DNA of 64,000 nt from the NCBI GenBank assembly GCA_023078555.1, contig CM041204.1, forward strand, positions 4,184,430 through 4,248,429. The letters are read 5' to 3'. Made by a program: the position numbers and the translations under genes. The DNA comes from Ulva prolifera. Taxonomy: Eukaryota > Chlorophyta > Ulvophyceae > Ulvales > Ulvaceae. This document shows, one piece after another, positions 44,455-55,225 of this stretch. Each line of letters begins with the position of its first letter. The stretch's first letter is position 1. The notes beneath the pieces are model-generated. The model ran no database searches. It had not been told where the DNA came from and worked only from the letters and a program-made list of their open reading frames with translations.

Positions 44455-47400
44455 CTACGCGTCCAAGAACGCGGAAGTGAAGTCGTCATCCAGCATGGTC
44501 ATCCCGAGCTGATCATAGCCATCGAGGTTGAAAAACGCCGGATCCAGTCCATCCACCGAATGCGGTGCCGACGCCGCAGGCTCAGGGTCCATCCCGTCGC
44601 CACCGGGGTCCCCCCCGACCGTCGGCGACACAGGGGCAGGGGCGGCCGCCCCGCCGCCCCCCGCCGTCTCCCCGGACGCGCCCCCGCCGTCCGCCCCCGG
44701 CTCGAGCCCGAGCTCTAGATCCAGTGCCGACGGCGCCGCACCCTGGATGTCCTTCATGAGCGTCATGAGGTCGTCGCTGCCGGCGAGGTCATGCTCGTCC
44801 AGAAACATTGACGCGACGTTGTCCGGCAGGCGCAAGGGGTCGTCCCGCTCCTCCGCGATGTGCGGCAGGCCGGCCACGTCGACCGGCTCCTCCTTCGGCA
44901 TGTGCCGGGCGGCCATCGGGAAGGACGGCATGGAGGGCGACGCGCGCAGCGCCGACGACGGCATCGCCATCGACACATGCATGCTGTGCATCGGGGCGTA
45001 CTGGTGTGCGCTCTGCGCAAAATTGCTCGTGCTCTTGACCTTGCGCATGCCGAGGGGCCCATGCGTCGTCGCCGGCTGCAGCACGCACAGCACGCGTCAC
45101 GCCACTGGCGATCAAACTGGCGCATGAAAACGCAGGGCGCCCCGCCATCAGACGGCCACCAGCACACAGCAGACATGCGTGCACAGGACACCAGACGCCT
45201 CAGTGCGAAACCAGTGCAGGATTTTGGACAAGCCTTAGGGGGGGGTCGGCGCACCTGATGCCTGCCACCCATGCCGGCGACACCCATTGCCGCGAGGCTG
45301 TGCGGTTCGCTCGGCACCCGCCGCGGCATCTTCCCGCCACTACCAGCCGGGGCGGCAGCCTCAGACGTCGGGGCATACGCCATCATCCCACCGGAGAACG
45401 CCCCCCCCTCTTGCACCGTCTCCAGCACCGACCCGCCGACGCTCGTCGGCACGTGATGCATGCTGTGCGCGGCGTGCGCCGCTGCGTGCGCAGCCGCTGC
45501 CGCCGCCTCCTCCTGCCGCCGCGCCTCCGCCGCCTTATCCGCCTCCCGCTGTGCGGCGCGCCGCTGCTGCTCCTCATGCTGCGCTTGGTGTGCGCGCATC
45601 TGCGCGTGCAGCCGCTCTTGCCCGAGCCGCAGCGCCTGGTACACCCGTAGCCGCTCCGCCTGCATCTCCTCCTCCGTCTTAGGACCGTCACTGCCGCTCG
45701 ACTTTGCGCCGACGGCCGCCGCGACCGCCGCCTCTCGCGCCGCCGCCGCCTTGCCGGACCGCTCCGCCTCCTCCCGCAACTTGTCCTTCGCATACTTCGA
45801 GTTTGCGCGGCGGTTGCTCACCCGCGTCGCCCCGCCCAGCCGCGTGCCGCCCTTCATGCCCCCGGCCGTCGCCTTCATCGCGGTTGTGATCGCCGGCTTG
45901 CTCACCGCGCTCGCAAGCTCCTGCGCGGAGCCGGCGCGCCGCATGCCGCCGGGCATGCCCCGGCCGCTGCCGGACGTCGCACTCCGCGGCGTCGGCCCGC
46001 CCCCGCCCGACCCGCCGCTGAGCGTCTCTGTTTTGCACGGCGACAGCACCGCAGCCGCGGCGCCGCCCGTGCCGGGGGACGGGTGCGCGAGGCCCACCCG
46101 CATCGCGCTCGAGTCGACCGCGGACGCGACCCGCTTCATCCCCAGGGGGCGCGGCCCGGCCGCCGTCTGACCGAGGCCGGCAGAGCCGCCGTCCGCGCCG
46201 AGAAGCAGCGACGCCGCCGACAGATCCCCCCCGCCGCCGCCATCCCCACCGGCCACATGGGCCGCGTGATAGCCGCCGGACGACGGCACCCCCGCCGCCT
46301 GCGGCCACTGCACGTACCGCGGCTCCATGCCCATCGCCACCCCCGCCGTCGCGATCGCCGTCGTGTCTGACAACGTCGTCGCCGCGAGGAGCGTCGACAC
46401 CGAGGCGCTCTTCACCATCCCCCGGCTGCGGAACGCGCCTGACGCGGCCTCCTGCGACATCATGTTTGAAGACCCGAGGCCGGGCGCGCCCATGCTCGTC
46501 GGCACAAACTGCATGCCGGCGGGGAGCACGGCGAACGTGCCGCTGCCGTCGCGGTGCACCTGCACCGGCTGCATGTGCATGTGCTGCTGCATCACGTGCT
46601 GCGGCGCGTGCTGCGGCGCGTGCTGCGGCGCGTGCTGGGCCTGTGCCGGGTGCTGTTGGTGGCCGGTATACACCACCTGGCCCGCCGGCTGGTGTTGTTG
46701 TCGCTGCAGGTGCTGCTGCTGCTGCTGCTGCTGCAACGGAGGCAGGTGCTGCTGTTGCTGCTGCTGCGGGTGCTGGTGCCCGGCCTGCATCTGCTGGGGC
46801 CTCAGCCACGGCGCCTCAGAGCCGCTCACTCCTGACTGCACACGGCGGCGCTGTCAGCACCCTCTCCCCTGCGCACAACTGACCGCACCGCTGTGCCCAG
46901 TCATGTCAGAACGAGAAGACCAAGCCGGTCGGTTCACCGCCCGTTCGCCCTCGGCTCCCGCGACACCACACAGCTCCCCGCCAGCACTGCCATGCACCGC
47001 CAACCTACACAGGACACTTGCGCACAGCCGACGCCGGAAGCCCCGCCCCCGCATGTCCCTCCCCTCCCCCACCAACAGCCGTGGCTCACATTAGTGGAGC
47101 GCAGGTGGCGGGGGAACCCGGCGCTTCATACACAGAAAGACATGCACGCACCAACACGCGAAGCGGGGCACAGAGGCATGGCACACACCTGGACATCCTC
47201 CACGTGGGGAGCCACCGTGTCGCCAAACACGGCCCCCCCGTCCGAGTCCCACGCGCGCTCAAACGTAGCACCGGCGTGCGCGGAGGGGATGCCGGCCTCC
47301 TGCTTGAACTGCACTCCGGCGTCCTCCTTGAAGTTGACAAACAGGTCGGCGTCGTTGGGGTTGAGCCGCCGCATCGCGCGGTCGTATGCGTACGCTGCCG

Positions 47401-48741
47401 CCACCTCCGAGTCAAAGCCCTCCCGATACGCCCACCTGAACCGCAGGCTCCTCTGCTAGAAGAAATGGGAGGGAGCGGGGGGGGGGGGGGGGGGGGGGAG
47501 GTTTCTTGCGGCTCCACACCCCTGCAGGGCCCTCACGGACACGGAATTTGAGCCCCAGTGAGCTAACCCCTAACCCCCAACCCCAACCCCCAGTGAGCTG
47601 CCGCGCGTGGCTCTTGCTGCTCGGAGGTCCTCAGGCCGGCAAGTTCTCACGCTGCCAATGAGCTGACCTGATGTAAGTGCCGGTGTTCATGCCCACCACG
47701 CATGCGCCCACAGGCCCCAGGTGACGCTCGCTCCCGACAAGCAGTTCAGGGTGATGCAGGTGCCAGCACTGGGGCCGTGCTCCGCCAGAGGTAGTGGCGT
47801 GCGAGGTAGTGGCGCTGCACGGCTGAAGCATGCGTGCGGGGAAAGGGGTGCGCTTGCGCATCCGGGCTGGCGGCACTGTGTCCATGTGTGCGGCAAGCCC
47901 TGTGGCCAGTCCGGTGTAACGCGGAAGCCTGCACGAGGTCCGATGCGGGCACAACCACCGGATGAAAGCGGTGCGGCCGTGGGAGCAAGCCGTGGTGGTG
48001 CATGCACAGCTTGCCGCGCCTGGCTAGAGCATCTCAGGTGTATTGGGGAGCCGTTCCCGGCCTCAACACATACACTTTCCGGTTGGCAGGCACATTCGTG
48101 ATGATCTGCGCTCTGAGATACGCAGATAACTACATTGGTGGATGAATGGGCATCACATGGGAGAGTGCGAGGTGCTCTGGGAAATGCACTGTGTGCTCTG
48201 GGAAATGCACTGTGTGCTCTGGATGGAGGGACGAGGCTCACCGGCCGTTGACCATGACGCTGGCCGTCCACTTGCCTTTACTGAAGCTGACCCCGCGGAA
48301 GCTCGAGACGATGTTGCCACTGGCGCTGTCGCCGCTCGCTGGATCGCTGCCACTGGGGGGGAGCAGGACATCGTCTTGCAGGAGGTGGGCGAGCGCAGCG
48401 GCATGGTCCTCTACTGGGAAGTCTCCAGGCGGGCAGCCGAAGCTGACGACGTCCAGCATGTTGCTTGGCGGGCCGGCGATGGGGGAGTCACCGGGGTGGA
48501 CGTTGATAGGATAGGAGTGGGGGGAGTGGTAGCCCGGCGAGGTGTGCAGCGGCTGGGACGCCGGCGAGTTGTCGTCGATATCAGATAAGGCAGTCAATCC
48601 ATCTGGGTGGCCAGACATAGCACCGCGCTTGGCTTGTCCAACACGCGGGAGCCAGGGATTGGCTGACGGGCTCAGTGTTGCCGATATGTGTGACAGGGCA
48701 ACGGCATGAGCTGAAGCGTCCGGCGCCTGCTTCGCCTGCAT
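44455..48741 (-). CDS. AP2-domain transcription factor, about 982 aa
   Basis: Exons 48741-48242, 47435-47189, 46835-45255 and 45075-44455, with consistent phase. The AP2/ERF DNA-binding domain starts at about residue 148 (FRGVSFSKGKWTASVMVNGR), is cut by a phase-2 intron, and continues with GFDSEVAAAYAYDRAM and DADLFVNF. An optional 63-base exon (47,730-47,668) would add 21 residues at the cut. Exon 3 carries long Gln/His tracts, four HAPQ-like repeats, Gly/Ala/Ser-rich stretches, a Lys/Arg-rich segment (RVSNRRANSKYAKDK) and a Glu/Gln/Ala helix. The C-terminus is acidic with two likely activation motifs (SMFLDEHDLAGSDDLMTLM and AFFNLDGYDQLGMTMLDDDF). It acts in the nucleus. It has a single AP2 repeat, so it is not an AINTEGUMENTA-type pair. 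The start ATG at 48,741 is the first in frame; upstream exons are possible. It is divergent from the SUMO protease. Confidence 0.82.
46540..46800 (-). repeat. CAG/CAC-type coding microsatellites in AP2 exon 3
   Basis: Minus-strand coding runs give (Q)6 and (Q)7 blocks broken by His/Leu/Pro. A 12-base unit encoding HAPQ is repeated three to four times at about 46,585-46,635. Length variation is expected here. Confidence 0.85.
47477..47498 (-). repeat. G22 tract (C22 on the coding strand) before an AP2 acceptor
   Basis: 22 consecutive G on the plus strand. In the AP2 transcript this is a C22 run about 40-60 bases upstream of the exon 2 acceptor (47,436), where a polypyrimidine tract would be. 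Confidence 0.88.
47563..47591. repeat. Short telomere-like C-rich repeat in AP2 intron 1
   Basis: ctaacccctaacccccaaccccaaccccc resembles degenerate (CCCTAA)n. It is flanked by the direct repeat ccccagtgagct (about 47,554 and 47,588). Confidence 0.6.
47668..47730 (-). other. Possible phase-neutral cassette exon inside the AP2 domain
   Basis: 63 bases between an acceptor (CGGGAG) and a donor (CAG|GTCAGC). Inclusion changes NGR|WAYREGFDSEV to NGR-ERHLGPVGACVVGMNTGTYIR-WAYREGFDSEV without shifting the frame. The added ERHLG resembles the third AP2 strand (xxxLGxF). It may be constitutive, alternative or chance. Confidence 0.4.
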
Positions 48742-50050
48742 TCAAGAACACTCGGGATCTTAACGAGAAGAATGGTCGCTCATGGAGTGCGGTAGCGAGG
48801 CGATTCTACATACAGATTCGTGGTTAGAGGTGCAGTGGTGACTTCGCGCGCCGATGCAGCGCAATGAGCGAATGACACGCCCGGCTCTAGGCCTGAAAGT
48901 CAACCAGCTAGAGATATAGGCGTAAACTGTACAGTGGTCGGCGTTGGCCACTGGAACGCCGACGTTTGAAGCGGCACATCCCCCAACTCACGCTCACAGC
49001 GGTGGCATGGCAACCCCGCGCTGGCACCATTGAGACAGCAAAACTCACACAAGTGGACTTTTGGCTGCAGTATCGCAGGGGGATCCTACGTGTGCAGGGT
49101 GCAAATCGGAGCAGTATACGTACTGGGGACATGCAAGCTCCGACATCATCAGAGACACACATAAATAGTCCAACATTGAACAATACGGCAATGAAGTTCA
49201 CGCGTCATGTGTTGCACGGATTCTGGCAAACCAACGTGTTGTCACGTGCGGACCATGGTATCGACAATGCAGGCCTGAAACAGAACAAGGTTAACAGTTT
49301 GTAGGTGGTTGCCACAATATTCGAGACAAGGGACATCATCATAGCTCATAGCGGGTGCGCCAGACCTTTTGCTGCCTCTGGCGGGTTTATCCTGTACTGT
49401 TGCGAGGCTAGCTGTACTTCTTCGCCTGCGTGGGCTTGGATCCAAGAACAGCTCGCCAAACCGACAGAAAGCTAATCCAATGCGCTCAAATATAATTCTG
49501 AAGAGGAGGCTGTTCAAGCTACCTTCACGCTGTCGTCAACTGGATCATGGTGTTGCGATGGACTACTGTAAATCGCTTCGATGCTCAGCTTGCTAACGAT
49601 GCGTCATTTACTCAGCTTTGTTTGAAAATAGATGCTTAGCCGTGGCTGCCGTACGGCTGATTGCCATAGGCGTGCCCCGAACGCATGCATCGCGTCGTAG
49701 GCGCCGGCTAGCGGCTACTCGTCGACGCGATTTCTACGGGCGCCATGCATGGCACATTGACACAGCATCACCAGAATTCTGCGGAACCATCTGGCAGCAA
49801 GTCAGAGCGTTTAGCTGACTCAGCGACAACAGTCTGCGTGATCACTCATGTGCGAGCCCCAGCAAGCCGGCCGCTGCAGCGCGCTGGTCAGTCCCCACGG
49901 ACGGTATACGAACTTGCATAACCGACCGGCTGCCTAGCTCTCTCACTGCCGCCTGTTCAAGAGAACTCGTGATGTCTGCCAGACGGACTAGCGACACAAG
50001 CGTGCGTGCGCCATCGTTGTGAGCAACAGCAGTGCTGTAAAATCACCACA
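48742..50050. promoter_or_regulatory. Divergent spacer between AP2 gene and SUMO protease
   Basis: 1.3 kb between two start codons facing away from each other. No exon was convincing, though a minus-strand frame at 49,242-49,517 is Arg/Ser-rich. No TATA box was noticed. Confidence 0.4.
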
Positions 50051-52906
50051 ATGTCCCTCATATTGTCATTTTTGGGATCGATTTGGGGAGCGTTACCTTC
50101 ATGGCGAACTCATCGAGACTCAGAGGTTGGTAAATCTGGGCCTGGCAGCAAGCGTCGCAGAACCGAAGATTGCCAACATCTACTCAGCACTGATGTTATC
50201 GAGATCGGCGCGCCCATGGCTGCCACACCGAAGCGTATGCGCTCACTCGCACCCAGCCATGCCTCTAAAGGTAAGGTGCCACCGTCGGATCACAGTGTAG
50301 GCTGTTCAAGGGCGTGACGCGTAGATGAAAGCCTTGCATTATGTATTTGAATGTATCTCATATCTGCAGATGTTTCCGTAGCATTTTCTGTACTTTGTCT
50401 GTGCCCTTGCAGAGCACTCTCCAACAGCGCATTGGCGCAGCAGCGACGTGCAAGGCAACGAATCCATCGGCATTTCAGCGAGATCTGCGTCGTCATGGCT
50501 CTGGAGACCGGTGCCAGATCTTCGGCCTCATCTGTATGCAGGACACCCGAGCGGAACAGCATCTCGTGCCACCATCAGGGACCTGCAGGGCCTCACATGC
50601 CGATACCCGGATCATGAAGGAGCTGGTGTTCTCACAATCGAGTACCACGATCTGCAGTCGCTGGAAGGGAAGAGTTACATCAATGACACCATCATTGACT
50701 ACTACATTAAGGCAATCGAGGCCCAACACGGCGGCAGCAATAGGCCCAAGATGCTATTCTGCAACTGTTTCTTCTATAAGAAGCTCACGGAGGGCCTGGA
50801 CAAGGTTGATGCAAGTGATGCTGTACGACTCTGCACCCCGGTGCAGAGCTTTCGTAGCGCCCACAGCAGGAATCCATTCGAGCAAAGCTGCCATACACTT
50901 TTCTTGCTCAGTGCATTTCAGATTGTGCTCGGAGGGCTGCTGATGATCCGATTTCTGGAACCAGCTGAGCATACACCACCACTGTGTACATGCCTGACCC
51001 ACCGAAGCAGAGAACCATGCCACCACAGCCATGGCCAATTCCATGTGCCTCAGAATGTCGCCCAAGCACGCCTGCTGGCCATCACAGCTATAACCCTGCA
51101 TCACAGCTCAGTTCTTTGGCCCAGCATGCCTGGCCTGGCAAGGTGGCGCCATTTCTTGTCACCTCCCGTGGCCCCGCCATGCAGGATGCTGGGCTGTACG
51201 GGTTTCAAAACATCAAGCGCTGGACGGAGTTGCTCCGATGCCTGGATCAAGACTACATATTTGTGCCCATACACGGCCGAATGCACTGGAGCCTCGCCGT
51301 CGTGTGCCACCCGGGGGCCCTCCGCAACGACCCAGGCACCAACGCCACCAGCTCCAGAGCCTCCGCGGCCGGCGCCCCCGGCATGCTCGTCCTCCACCTA
51401 GACCCCCTCCAAGGCGACCTGCACGACACAGACGAGATCACCGAGCTGCTCACTGGCTGGCTGAGGCAGGAGTGCGCCCGGGAGGGGCTGCACATCTCGG
51501 CCGAGGCCGCTGCGGCCCGCTCCAGAGGCATCCGCGTGCGCCTCCTGCATCCTCCATCCGCCGTGGGGGCAGGCAGCTCACGCCGTGGCCCACCAGTTCA
51601 CGCCGTGGCGGCAGGCAGCTCACGCCGTGGCCCACCAGTTCACGCCGTGGCGGCAGGCAGCTCCCGTTGCTTCTGGCATGCCGCTCTGCCGCCCATCGCA
51701 TTGTGGCGACCCCACGGCCACCGGTTCACGGCCGCTGTCCTCATCGCGTGGCCCGGTTGCACGCAGCGTACCGCTGGCGCCCGACTGGGTTCGCAATGGC
51801 ACAGGCTGTGAAGGCTCCCACCCTGCACCAGGCTGATGTCCTGACGCTGGCACACCGCGTGCAGGTGAGGACGATCCCCAAGCAGAGCAACTCACACGAC
51901 TGTGGGCCGTTCGTGCTGACATACCTTGAGTACTTTGCTGCCAATCCCCCGGTCAAGATCGCCCCTGCTTTTCTGGATAGCCCTGAGCTAAACTGTCACT
52001 TCCCAGGCCACCTGGAGTGCGCCCCCCTACCATGCATTGTCGTTCCGGCCGGCCATGTTCTGCTGGTGTCTGCTTCCACGTACACGGCAGCAGGAGCTGC
52101 TGAGGAGCAGCCGCTGCGCAATGGACACGTTCATGCACGATGCCGCCTCCCATGCCGTATCCGGAACCTTCCTGACTCGATGTAGCGCGAGGGCGGCAGG
52201 CTGCAGTGCTGTGACGCGCAGCGCATGCAGGGGCACCGTGCAGCAGACGCGCTTCTTGTGCAAGAACTGGTTCCCGGAGCACAACCCGGCGGCGCTGCGT
52301 CGCAGCCTCATGCGGGAGCTGCTGCAGCTGCTGGTGGAGCAGGCGCCGCGCAGCAGCCTGCCGGAGGCGCGCCGCGGCGCTGCGCTCGACGCGGCGTGCG
52401 ACCTCATGCGACAGCTGGACAACCTCGATCGGCACGTCCGCGCGTACGCGCCACCGGTGTCCGTCCCGGTGCCTGCGGCGCTGGAAGCGCCACCGTCGCC
52501 GCCTGCGGTAGAGCCGCGGTATGCGGCGGAGAGTGCCGCTGCTGGGGCGCACGCTGCGCCAGCACCGGCGCTGTTGCAGGAGGCCGATGTGGTACTGGAC
52601 GTGTCTGCGATGTCAGACTCGGGCGACGTCGAGGTGGCCGGGGGGTCCGGGCTGGAGACTGACGCGGCAGAGGCGGGCGGGGCGGATGTGGTGGAGCCGC
52701 AGCCGGAGGACGGCTTTGAGGCGGTGGAGGCCGTTGTGGTGGAGCCGTCCGGTGATGAAGCGCTGGGGCTCGAAGCTGCAATCATGGCGCTGGAGGGGCC
52801 GCCTGCGCCCGGTGTGGGCTCGGGGGATGCTGTGTCTGGGTATTCTGGGGAGGCGGACGAGGTGAGTGTCCTCGACCTGTGGCACCCTGACGACCTCTGG
52901 CAGTAG
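50051..52906 (+). CDS. Ulp1/SENP-type SUMO protease (C48 peptidase), about 596 aa
   Basis: Cysteine protease that matures SUMO and removes it from proteins. Exons 50051-50270, 50413-50804, 51185-51535, 51865-52016 and 52231-52906 total 597 codons with consistent phase. The catalytic domain starts with LEGKSYINDTIIDYYIKAIE and FCNCFFYKKLTEG. The triad is His238 (GRMHWSLAVV), Asp277 (LHLDPLQG) and Cys334 (Q-SNSHDCGPF, with oxyanion Gln328), followed by FLCKNWFPEHNPAALRR. The N-terminus holds a basic KRRR stretch (likely nuclear) and VIEI. The C-terminal 150 residues are acidic and carry SUMO-interaction-like motifs (VVLDVSAMSDSGD, VVVEPSGDE). The exon 4-5 joint is the least certain. Intron 3 stays open in the coding frame and contains a 42-base tandem repeat. 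Confidence 0.83.
51569..51660 (+). repeat. 42-bp tandem repeat in intron 3 of the SUMO protease gene
   Basis: The unit gcaggcagctcacgccgtgg... (42 bases) occurs twice, at 51,569 and 51,611, and begins a third time. Its length is a multiple of three and it would read AGSSRRGPPVHAVA if retained. Confidence 0.85.
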
Positions 52907-53719
52907 TCTGGCGGGTCGGGGGTGTTGATGGCGGTGTCCATGTGTGGGGAGGGGGGTGCTGTTCACTGTGGTGGTCGCCACAAATAGGGTCGTGCAAGGG
53001 GCGGGTGTGTTTGTCGGGGCGCATGCCTAGTGCGTGAGATTCTGGGGCTGGGAAGGTGTGCTGTGTGTGTTCTTGGCATGCATCTGTTGATCGTGTTCAA
53101 TGCTGTCATGTCCGTGTTGCGATGGGGCGGGGATTCTTTCTTGCACACCTGTAGTGAAGGACAAAATCGGAGAGGCAGGCAGGTAGCAGGCAGGTAGCGG
53201 CAGGCAGGTAGCATTTCTGCATGCCTGTGTCAAGTATGGCGATGCCTCTCTGACAGTGCGTTTATTTTCTATGTTCAAAAAAGGGGCGGCTCACTGGATG
53301 GGGCGAAAAATGATGCCAACCAGATTATGTTGATGTGCCGTCGATGTGCGGGCACGCAAGTGTCAAAGAGAGCCATGGCGTGCTCGTTGATGCCAATGAA
53401 ACAGCAAGGCCAGGGCAGTGTGCACGCGGGCAGTGTAAAGAAGGTAGAGGCGCGAGATTGCAGAGATTTTGTCCACCTGGATTGCTGTCACACGTCAGCT
53501 TTCAGCACTGTCATTTCGACGCATATCACAGAGCTCCAAGTGATCAGATACACGTGCGCTCACCAAGCTGCCCAATTGCTGCGACGGCTTGACAAATCCG
53601 AATCAGCAAGATTTGCAGAACTTTGACAGCTCCTGCGTAGGGGGGGGGTTTCCCATGATCCAGGCATGCCGACGCTTACGGCTTCCAAATACACACTCCT
53701 CGACGCCATGGCCAGTTCT

Positions 53720-53765
53720 AGTGCACCACTCTCGTTGCCTCAAGTGCATCACTCTCGTTGCCTCA
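53720..53765 (+). repeat. 23-bp tandem repeat, two units
   Basis: agtgca(c/t)cactctcgttgcctca occurs twice in a row, followed by a partial third unit. Confidence 0.85.
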
Positions 53766-55143
53766 AGTGCAATTGGCCACCGGCCGCTCTCCTACCTATG
53801 AAGACGCCCACGATGGTACAGACTCAGCTGGAGGCAGGTGTATGCACTAGCGCTTTACTGTGGCCGATGGGCCCTCAGCCCTCATGCACGTCCACCGGAA
53901 GCTTAAGCGCGGGCACCTCATGATCAGAACGCACTTTGCTGTCTACGAGCTCACAAGAGCCAGGCCCCGGTTTGTCTGCGCCCGGTTACTCTTCTCAAAC
54001 AGAGTCAGCTCTCGACGGCTCGGTGGAGTTATGATTGCAATGGCATGCAGTATTGCCAGGCTGCGCAGGCGGCGCCGCGGGCTTAGCTTCGCCCGTGGCA
54101 TGTCAGCCGTGGCAGCTGCTTCCTCTGCGCCCAGCGTCAAGCGCATGATATTCGATCGCGCATTTGAGCAAGCAGACTCAAATTTGCGGCTTGATGCCCG
54201 AGTCATAATCAGTTTCCGCACCGGATCCGCACGCATCTACGATGCAGGCCTCGACGTGTCGACGTGGCGACCATGTTGCACTGCAGCATAGATGCGTCTG
54301 ATGCCTTGACGCGGGGCTCTGCGGAGATACGTCTGTCCTAAGCAAGATATGTGCCCCGTCGCTGATCATGACTGTCGGGGTTTGTTACAATGCGTAAGGT
54401 GCCCTCGCCACGGAAACGCGACCGCAGTCATGCGCAACAGCACCGTCGTCGCCGTCGACCCTCGAACACAAGCAAAAGACATTGCACTACCGTTCTGCGC
54501 TGTCGCCTACATGAACGCTCACATCAATATATTAATGTCGAGTCATTGAACCATGTTCAAGAGACATGGTATTGATGCTGCGCACTGTGTAGCCTTCGCG
54601 ACAGCAGCTGAGAGTACCGCGCATGCAATCATTTGTAACTTGCAATTCCATTGTGCGTTGGCCGTGACCCAGGCCTGTGCGCATGCTTGGCGTGGCACCG
54701 CCGCGCCTGTATGGCCTGGCGCAACATTTTCGACCCCAAGGATTCCAAATCCTACACTCGATCGGCCTGAAACCATACACTGGCTAATATCGTTGCGTAC
54801 CGCGGACGTCGCTGGTCAGTGCTTGCTTCGCGAATCTGAAGCCGGGGGTGCACATTCAGGCATGTTGAATTTTGATCGTCCGTGGCGCATTTGGGCTTCG
54901 GCAAGCGCTTTGGCTGCTCACACAAGCAGCGATTACGCAATTGTTGACATGCCCTGGATCACGTCATTCCCGGGGCGCGTCTCGATCGAGCGTCGTCGCT
55001 CAACGACATGCCAGCCTCCTACCATACGCATTCTTTCATGCACTGACTGATGATGCACCTTTCAGAGCGCGTGCATGGCAATGTGCCACGTGGCACAAAG
55101 ACCGAGTGAGCAAATCGCAGCGCAACGCAGGGACACGTACGGT

Positions 55144-55225
55144 CGGCATATGTGGTCCCGTTAATTCGGAGTTGTCAATGTCCAATAGGATACGGCTCAG
55201 TAAATTCAGATTTACTTTGCTTTAC
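55144..55225 (+). repeat. Dispersed 80-bp repeat, copy 2
   Basis: Very similar to 40,127-40,208, sharing cggcatatgtgg, ggctcagtaaattcagattt and the spacing between them; the flanks differ. Confidence 0.8.

Noticed and set aside
43520-44718. Plus-strand frames of 200-300 codons
   Set aside because: Low-complexity, with no domain or splice partners, and overlapping the AP2 last exon; they fit GC-rich chance frames.
45460-46882. Long plus-strand open frames opposite AP2 exon 3
   Set aside because: They are Cys/Arg/Pro-rich antisense shadows of the poly-Gln and Gly/Ala coding strand; the minus strand has matching splice phases and a recognisable domain.
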